Made by a program: the position numbers and the translations under genes. Shown here piece by piece: positions 7,535 through 11,633 of a DNA stretch of 11,633 nt. The stretch is from Acidilobaceae archaeon UBA158 (GTDB lineage Archaea; Thermoproteota; Thermoprotei_A; Sulfolobales; Acidilobaceae): NCBI GenBank assembly GCA_002506595.1, contig DAXV01000060.1:29292-40924 (forward strand). The letters run 5' to 3'. The notes under the pieces were generated by a model. The model did not search any database. It was not told the origin of the DNA and was given only the letters and a program-made list of their open reading frames with translations. Every line of letters starts with the position of its first letter. The first letter of the stretch is position 1.

Positions 7535-7768
7535 ATGGAAAACAAAGTAAAAATAAAATACCTTGGATATATAACAGATCTATCTGGCAAGCAATATGAA
7601 GAAATTAATGTTAATGGGGAAGAAACTATTGAAAATTTGCTTCCCTTCTTAAAAAAGCTAAGAGATGATGATTACATTATTGTTGTAAATGGAAAAGGAG
7701 CAAAATTAAATAGTAAAGTGAAAGGCGGAGATATGATTGTTGTTTTACCTCAAACAGGGGGAGGTTAA
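7535..7768 (+). CDS. Small beta-grasp (MoaD/ThiS/SAMP-like) protein with Gly-Gly tail
   Basis: A 77-residue ubiquitin-fold protein. The N-terminal strand VKIKYLGYITDLSG is MoaD-like, the middle has the ETIENLLPFL helix, and the end is VKGGDMIVVLPQTGGG. A C-terminal Gly-Gly is the hallmark of proteins activated by an E1-like enzyme, either as sulfur carriers (MoaD, ThiS) or as archaeal protein modifiers (SAMP/Urm1 type). Which of these applies cannot be told from sequence. The longest frame starts at TTG 7523, but GGTGA at 7525-7529 is 5 nt before ATG 7535, a spacing also seen for the aldo/keto reductase and mevalonate kinase; ATG 7532 is also possible. No E1, MoaE or thiamine gene lies nearby. 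It converges on the micro-protein of the minus strand, 15 nt away. Confidence 0.82.
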   Translation: MENKVKIKYLGYITDLSGKQYEEINVNGEETIENLLPFLKKLRDDDYIIVVNGKGAKLNSKVKGGDMIVVLPQTGGG

Positions 7769-7783
7769 TAATTAGATATTAAA

Positions 7784-7891
7784 TTAACTATTATTTAAGT
7801 TTCTCTTGTTTTTAAAATTCCTATAACTTAGTATTAATGAATAAATAATTAAAACCATAATAATTGCAATTAATATTACATAATAATTCAT
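7784..7891 (-). CDS. Micro-protein of 35 residues with one membrane span
   Basis: Between the mevalonate kinase stop and the small beta-grasp gene the minus strand encodes an uninterrupted 35-codon frame, ATG 7891 to TAA 7784. Residues 1-22 are nearly all hydrophobic (MNYYVILIAIIMVLI then Ile, Tyr and Leu-rich residues), enough for one membrane helix. The tail is basic (RNFKNKR) with a polar Asn-rich end. By the positive-inside rule the tail would face the cytoplasm. The ATG starts 4 nt after the kinase TAA, so translation could be coupled by re-initiation; no good GGTGA site precedes it. I do not recognise a family. A chance frame in AT-rich DNA cannot be excluded, but the clean hydrophobic-then-basic layout and position argue for a real gene. 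Confidence 0.42.
   Translation of the reverse strand: MNYYVILIAIIMVLIIYSLILSYRNFKNKRNLNNS
7800..7813 (+). terminator. Pyrimidine-rich terminator after the beta-grasp gene
   Basis: TTTCTCTTGTTTTT starts about 30 nt after the stop at 7768. It lies antisense to the lysine/arginine-rich tail of the micro-protein. Confidence 0.35.
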
Positions 7892-7895
7892 TTTA

Positions 7896-8867
7896 TTAGC
7901 CCTGGATAATCCTTGCTCCTTCTTGGCTAATTTTTATTCTGCTAGCCCATTTAGTGCAACATTTTATTTTATCCAAAATATTTTCAGCTTTATTAGAAGG
8001 AGCTAAAATAATAACTGACCCTCCTTTACCTGCACCAGTTAATTTAGCACCTATTGCTCCAGCTAATCTGCTTCTATATATTACTTCCTCCAACTCAAGA
8101 GAAGATACTCCTATGGAATTCAGTAATCCTTGATTTATGTTCATTAATGTTCCAATAGTTTCATAGTCTTCGTTAACTATTGCTTCATTAGCCAAATCAA
8201 CTATTTTATCAGATGCATCATAAATTAAAGAAACAGCTGGCCATAGTTTTTCAGATAATATTAAAACATCTCTAACCGGAACTGATGTACTCCTTTTTAT
8301 ACCTGTATCAGCGATTATTAAGGTATACTTGTCTGAAAATAATGATTTTAACCTTGAAATAATTCCAACATCTTTCTTAAATATTAATATTCCCCCATAT
8401 GTAACTGCAGCACTATCAACCCCGCTCGGATTTCCATGAGTTATTTTTTCTGCCTCATGCGAAAGAGTAAATAATTCCTTATCATTTAATTTATATCCTA
8501 ATAAATTTGCATAAGAAAGGCTAAATGCAGCAGCACTTGCTGCACTCGACCCTAGTCCTGCTGACATTGGAATTTCACTAGATATTTTAGCCTTAAATCC
8601 AGTAATTTGAAAACCCCAGGTTTTCAATACATTTAATATTTTAGCAAAAGGTTCAAGTTCTTTTGATCCTTTAACCTTTAGTTCAGAAGTTATCTTCCCT
8701 TTAATTTCAGTACCCTCGCTTATAATTTCTGATGGCCAGCCTGATTCTTCTATTTCAGCCTTGGCATAAAGATCTATAGCAGCAACAATAGCTTTAGCTC
8801 CTCTTACAACGAAATGCTCTCCAAATAGTATGACTTTTCCTGGTGATATCGCTATTGATTTATTCAC
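7896..8867 (-). CDS. mvk: Mevalonate kinase (GHMP family)
   Basis: Phosphorylates mevalonate to 5-phosphomevalonate with ATP, an early step towards isoprenoid units for archaeal ether lipids. It has 323 residues from GTG 8867. The GHMP motifs appear in order: SPGKVILFGEH near residues 8-18, the ATP loop PMSAGLGSSAAS (about 100-111), PSGVDSA with the probable catalytic Asp151, and C-terminal KLTGAGKGGSVIIL. The size matches archaeal mevalonate kinases (about 310-330). The longest frame begins at GTG 8876, but GGTGA sits there, 5 nt before GTG 8867, so the second GTG is preferred. This start overlaps the end of the upstream gene by 8 nt, pointing to one operon and coupled translation. Phosphomevalonate kinase and homoserine kinase share the fold, but the FGEHFVV opening favours mevalonate kinase. 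Confidence 0.92.
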   Translation of the reverse strand: MNKSIAISPGKVILFGEHFVVRGAKAIVAAIDLYAKAEIEESGWPSEIISEGTEIKGKITSELKVKGSKELEPFAKILNVLKTWGFQITGFKAKISSEIPMSAGLGSSAASAAAFSLSYANLLGYKLNDKELFTLSHEAEKITHGNPSGVDSAAVTYGGILIFKKDVGIISRLKSLFSDKYTLIIADTGIKRSTSVPVRDVLILSEKLWPAVSLIYDASDKIVDLANEAIVNEDYETIGTLMNINQGLLNSIGVSSLELEEVIYRSRLAGAIGAKLTGAGKGGSVIILAPSNKAENILDKIKCCTKWASRIKISQEGARIIQG

Positions 8868-10341
8868 TATTTTCACCGTTCCATGGTGGTATTATTATAG
8901 GTTCATCTTGAATGTAGGTTTTTCCCAATTTTAAGGCTATTTCAGCTTTAGACAATTCATAACCTAAATATGCTGCATGATCTAATGATAAGTTAACTCT
9001 TTTAACCAATTCTCTTGCAAGGCTCATTGCATGTTTACCTCTTAAAGCGACTAATATTTTATTATTTCTTTTATAAATGACTTTTATTTCATTTTTTTCA
9101 TAGTCAACAGAAATTTGTATGTAATCGTTAAAGTTATAATCTGGTGGGATATAATTAACATATTCATAATTTAAGTTATCATCAACAGTAATTGGCTTTT
9201 CACTTTGCTTTGCAACAAGTAATTTGCTAAAAAGACCTCTTTGACTTGATTTTAATGAATAAGCAGTTTCCGCAAGTCTAAGTGCTTCCTTAGCTTCAGC
9301 AACTCCTCTTTGAGATTTATATGTTTCTTCAACAACTAAATATAATGAAGCTCTTAGCTCTATTGAAATAGATGCTAATAACGAATGGATGCCTATAGTA
9401 TCTGCTTCTAACTCTTCTGTTACATCTGCAGCTGAAAAAAGAATTGGTGCATTTAATGATTTGCTTATTTTAACATATCTGTTGATACTTTTGATAAGAT
9501 CGATGCCTGGTACACCTAATACTGGATCTACTATTAATTTATATCCTTTGGCTAATAATTCTCCTCCAACTTTTTTAAGTTTATTTATATTCCTATCTCC
9601 AATAATTATAAGTAAATCTTTAGGAATATCTTCTAAGTTCTTTTCAATTAAGTGCGCAGAAGTGCTTATTCCAATAATACCTGCTTGCTTATATTTATTT
9701 ATTAAAGAAAAGTCTGATATTTCAACTATAGTTGGAGCGTATTTTTTTGCAATTTTTATCTTATTTTCGATAATTGATGGATCAGGGTCTATATTTGACC
9801 CAACTATAAGTAATTTTGCTCCATCATTTACATATCTTTTAGCCAGATTTTCAGTTTCATCAACTTTAGTATTAGGAGGAATCTCAGCAATTATTAATGT
9901 AGGTGGTCCTCTTATAGGTATTTCAATATTTTGAATTTCAAAAGCAGGTTTGTAATTAATCTTTGGTATTATAGATCCCATAACTTCCTCTGCACTTTTT
10001 TGTTTATCCAGTTTTCCTCCATTATATATGAAGTCCAATGCAAAAGGTAAGATCCCTAATGATTTAGGTCCTTTATATGTTTCAATATTGACAACTTTTT
10101 CTATAATACTGGAATCTCCTCTTACTAATCCAGGTATTATTATTAAATTGGAGTCCTTAATTTTTTCTAATATATCTTTTCTTTTCAGTATAATTTTTGA
10201 AATTGTACCTGTATCTAATATAGAAATTACTGGAATTGGAAGAGGTATAATCTCTATATTATAACCATGTTTGTTGTCATTGTTAATTACGTCTTTAACT
10301 AATTCTTGTGCTGTTGTACTTGTTAATATTGTTATTTTCAT
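8860..10341 (-). CDS. Dihydropteroate synthase-related protein (DUF6513 / DHPS-like / DUF4346)
   Basis: A 493-residue protein of the archaeal dihydropteroate-synthase-related family, recognised by domain order. An N-terminal DUF6513-like part (about 1-140, opening MKITILTSTTAQELV) comes first. Next is a TIM-barrel pterin-binding-like part (about 145-365) with GAKLLIVGSNIDPDP, IVDPVLG and ADVTEELEADTIG. Last is a DUF4346-like tail (about 375-485) ending in YIQDEP. Canonical DHPS motifs are altered: the STRPG loop is replaced by NIDPDPS and the final RVHDV is absent, so ordinary sulfonamide-type DHPS activity should not be assumed. A role in making the modified pterin one-carbon carrier is inference. 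The longest frame begins at GTG 10350, but this lies inside an AAGTGAT ribosome site before ATG 10341. It is the first gene of the operon with mevalonate kinase. Confidence 0.8.
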   Translation of the reverse strand: MKITILTSTTAQELVKDVINNDNKHGYNIEIIPLPIPVISILDTGTISKIILKRKDILEKIKDSNLIIIPGLVRGDSSIIEKVVNIETYKGPKSLGILPFALDFIYNGGKLDKQKSAEEVMGSIIPKINYKPAFEIQNIEIPIRGPPTLIIAEIPPNTKVDETENLAKRYVNDGAKLLIVGSNIDPDPSIIENKIKIAKKYAPTIVEISDFSLINKYKQAGIIGISTSAHLIEKNLEDIPKDLLIIIGDRNINKLKKVGGELLAKGYKLIVDPVLGVPGIDLIKSINRYVKISKSLNAPILFSAADVTEELEADTIGIHSLLASISIELRASLYLVVEETYKSQRGVAEAKEALRLAETAYSLKSSQRGLFSKLLVAKQSEKPITVDDNLNYEYVNYIPPDYNFNDYIQISVDYEKNEIKVIYKRNNKILVALRGKHAMSLARELVKRVNLSLDHAAYLGYELSKAEIALKLGKTYIQDEPIIIPPWNGENSE

Positions 10342-10353
10342 TTTTATCACTTC

Positions 10354-10368
10354 TGGATACGCTATCCA
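10354..10368. repeat. Perfect inverted repeat TGGATA-CGC-TATCCA
   Basis: Six-base arms around a 3-base centre, 13-27 nt before the start of the DHPS-related gene. In the minus-strand transcript it can fold as a hairpin directly before the ribosome site AAGTGAT. It could equally be a DNA operator. It is GC-richer than its surroundings. Confidence 0.5.
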
Positions 10369-10415
10369 ATTCCCTATTATCGTTTGTATCTAATAAAATT
10401 ATTGTCTATATGGTA

Positions 10416-10427
10416 TTTTATATAAAT
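10416..10427 (-). promoter_or_regulatory. Probable TATA box for the DHPS-related/mevalonate kinase operon
   Basis: On the minus strand the sequence is ATTTATATAAAA. The transcript would start near 10395, giving a leader of about 55 nt that includes the inverted repeat at 10354-10368. A second AT-rich candidate at 10392-10400 would give a shorter leader starting near 10370. Confidence 0.4.
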
Positions 10428-10437
10428 ATTTAATATT

Positions 10438-10458
10438 TAGTATAAATATGGGATACTA
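10438..10458. repeat. Inverted repeat TAGTAT-N9-ATACTA
   Basis: Six-base arms with a 9-base centre (AAATATGGG), in the middle of the divergent intergenic region, 30-50 nt upstream of the likely TATA box of the dehydrogenase. It has the size of a binding site for a dimeric helix-turn-helix regulator. It shares the hexamer GGATAC (10451-10456) with the repeat at 10354-10368. AT-richness raises the chance of a coincidental palindrome. Confidence 0.35.
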
Positions 10459-10486
10459 TTTAAACATGTTAAAAATTTTATATTGT

Positions 10487-10500
10487 AAATATATAAAAAA
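10487..10500 (+). promoter_or_regulatory. Possible TATA box for the dehydrogenase gene
   Basis: AAATATATAAAAAA precedes the gene by about 35-45 nt, predicting a transcript start near 10520. A second candidate, TTTATTTA at 10503-10510, would place the start at about 10533, practically leaderless on ATG 10531. Confidence 0.4.
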
Positions 10501-10530
10501 GGTTTATTTACTATTAAACCAAAAATATAA

Positions 10531-11553
10531 ATGGTGTTATGGTTGAAAGCTGCTGTAATCAATAGGCCATTTGGTCTTGATAATTTATCAGTTATTGAAG
10601 TCCCAGATGTTCATATATCAGATGATGAAGTAAAGATAAGGGTTGCATATGCTGGCATTAATCCTGTTGATTATTTTATAATAAGTGGATTGAGATCTAT
10701 TAATCCAGTTCCTCATATACCTGGAACTGAATTTGGCGGTTATGTAGAAGAAGTAGGATCAAAAGTTAAAGGATTAAGTAAGAATGATAGAGTAATAGTT
10801 TATCCAAGGGTGTTTGATGGAGTTTGTGATTTATGTTTGTCTGGTAAAGAACACCTATGCAGAAATGGGGGATTGATTGGAGGAATAACTAATGGAGGCT
10901 TTGCAGAGTATGCAGTTGTAAAATATCAAAATGCCATGAAAATTCCAAATAATTTAAACTGGGAAAGTGCAGTAAGTATACCTGTAGCAGCATTAACAGC
11001 ATTTCATGCATTAATGGAAGCAAACATTAAGCCTGGAGAAACTGTTTTAGTCGTTGGTGCATCAGGTAACACTGGTCAATTCGCAGTGCAACTAGCAAAA
11101 AAGATGGGGGCCAAGGTAATTGCAATATCATCTAAGCCATGGGTTAAAAATATAGGTGCAGACGAAGTTGTTAGTCTAAATCAAGCAATAAATGCCTTAC
11201 AAAGGGTTAACAATGGAAGACTTGCAGACGTTGTTGTAGATTCTATTGGTTCTAAAACAGTTGAAAGAAGCATCAAACTCTTAGATACAGGAGGAAGATT
11301 TGTAACTTTTGGCGCTTTAACCGGAATTACCGCAAAAATGACAATAAGTGAAGTTTACTTAAAAGAAATTAAAATTATAGGAGCTACCGGAGGAACAAGA
11401 AAAGAAATGCTTAGACTAATAGATATGGCTAGCAGAAATGAAATAAAACCAGTTATATGGAGAACATTTAATTTAGATAATATAAAAACGGCAATAAGTT
11501 CATTATTCTCAAGAGAGAGAAATGGAAGAATCTTAGTTAAAATTGCTGGTTAA
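10531..11553 (+). CDS. Medium-chain dehydrogenase/reductase, catalytic zinc site lost
   Basis: A 340-residue NAD(P)H-dependent oxidoreductase of the MDR family. The N-terminal catalytic domain has AGINPVDYF (41-49) and IPGTEFGG (63-70), as in quinone-reductase-like members, instead of the Cys and Gly-His-Glu that bind catalytic zinc in alcohol dehydrogenases. Yet a structural-zinc-type lobe remains, with Cys99, Cys102 and Cys110, and Asp96 in place of the first Cys. The cofactor loop is GASGNTG (176-182), followed by the C-terminal half of the Rossmann fold. The substrate is unknown; enoyl, quinone or other activated double-bond reduction is more likely than alcohol oxidation. The start is uncertain: ATG 10531, or TTG 10543, which follows GGTG by 6 nt and gives the common MDR opening MKAAVI. 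It is divergent from the DHPS-related operon. Confidence 0.85.
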   Translation: MVLWLKAAVINRPFGLDNLSVIEVPDVHISDDEVKIRVAYAGINPVDYFIISGLRSINPVPHIPGTEFGGYVEEVGSKVKGLSKNDRVIVYPRVFDGVCDLCLSGKEHLCRNGGLIGGITNGGFAEYAVVKYQNAMKIPNNLNWESAVSIPVAALTAFHALMEANIKPGETVLVVGASGNTGQFAVQLAKKMGAKVIAISSKPWVKNIGADEVVSLNQAINALQRVNNGRLADVVVDSIGSKTVERSIKLLDTGGRFVTFGALTGITAKMTISEVYLKEIKIIGATGGTRKEMLRLIDMASRNEIKPVIWRTFNLDNIKTAISSLFSRERNGRILVKIAG

Positions 11554-11589
11554 TATGCACAATGATAATACCTTAAACTATTGATCAAG

Positions 11590-11607
11590 TTTATATTTGT
11601 ATTTATT
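11590..11607 (+). terminator. T-rich terminator candidate after the dehydrogenase gene
   Basis: TTTATATTTGTATTTATT lies about 40 nt after the stop at 11553. The final 80 bases hold no gene I can support on either strand. Confidence 0.3.
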
Positions 11608-11633
11608 AAATAATTAAACTCAAAGAATTTTTT

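Noticed and set aside
9389..9934. Open frame of 181 codons on the plus strand, hydrophobic
   Set aside because: It lies wholly antisense inside the well-supported DHPS-related gene, has no ribosome site and reads as the mirror of that gene's codons.
10028..10264. Open frame of 78 codons on the plus strand
   Set aside because: Inside the DHPS-related gene on the opposite strand, no independent support.
10401..10500. Dense short AT repeats in the intergenic region as a possible origin or attachment site
   Set aside because: They are simple AT-rich promoter sequence; no origin recognition boxes, integrase or tRNA is present.
10448..10546. Possible 32-residue peptide frame upstream of the dehydrogenase, ending across its start
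   Set aside because: No ribosome site precedes its ATG, it runs through the likely promoter, and its composition is what random AT-rich DNA would give. A leader peptide is not excluded but is unsupported.
10531..11553. Naming the dehydrogenase as a zinc alcohol dehydrogenase or acryloyl-CoA reductase
   Set aside because: Catalytic zinc ligands are missing, which argues against alcohol dehydrogenase. Nothing specific to acryloyl-CoA reductase can be identified without alignment, so only the superfamily is called.

Overview
The window looks like a piece of a crenarchaeal chromosome. It is very AT-rich (I estimate about 30% GC), Arg codons are mostly AGA/AGG, and GTG and TTG starts are common. 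Start codons are preceded by the archaeal Shine-Dalgarno core GGTGA, and TATA-like boxes sit about 25-30 nt before inferred transcript starts. Gene content (archaeal PhoU-like regulator, GatCAB, archaeal mevalonate kinase, the archaeal dihydropteroate-synthase-related family) fits a low-GC thermoacidophile of the Sulfolobales/Acidilobales/Caldisphaera type. The lineage is inference from composition and families, not a database match. No rRNA, tRNA, CRISPR array, insertion sequence or phage gene was seen. This is ordinary housekeeping chromosome, densely packed.

Layout. (1) 1-3972, plus strand: the 3' part of a PhoU-like regulator, then gatC-gatA-gatB, a tightly coupled operon for the tRNA-dependent amidotransferase that finishes Asn-tRNA and/or Gln-tRNA. 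(2) 3974-6687, minus strand: an aldo/keto reductase, then a rubrerythrin with its rubredoxin domain, then glycine-cleavage T protein (gcvT). gcvT converges on gatB with one base between the stop codons. (3) 6763-7768, plus strand: a helix-hairpin-helix DNA-glycosylase-fold protein, divergent from the aldo/keto reductase across one short AT-rich promoter region, then a small beta-grasp protein ending in Gly-Gly-Gly (MoaD/ThiS/SAMP type). (4) 7784-10341, minus strand: a dihydropteroate-synthase-related three-domain protein, mevalonate kinase overlapping it by 8 nt, and a 35-residue single-membrane-span micro-protein starting 4 nt after the kinase stop, which I found by hand. (5) 10531-11553, plus strand: a medium-chain dehydrogenase/reductase that has lost the catalytic-zinc ligands but keeps most of the structural-zinc lobe. 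It is divergent from cluster 4 across a 180-nt region with two inverted repeats.

How the genes fit together. GatCAB serves translation and mevalonate kinase feeds isoprenoid (archaeal ether lipid) synthesis. GcvT needs a reduced pterin one-carbon carrier, and the dihydropteroate-synthase-related protein is a plausible contributor to making one, so the two may be metabolically linked although not adjacent. Rubrerythrin and the two oxidoreductases suggest redox and peroxide handling.

No clear new multi-gene system was found. The items most worth a second look are the membrane micro-protein behind mevalonate kinase, the glycosylase-fold protein without the usual lysine or iron-sulfur cluster, the dehydrogenase with only a structural-type zinc lobe, the inverted repeats at 10354-10368 and 10438-10458, and a consistent GGTGA-spacer-start geometry that moves several starts downstream of the longest reading frame.
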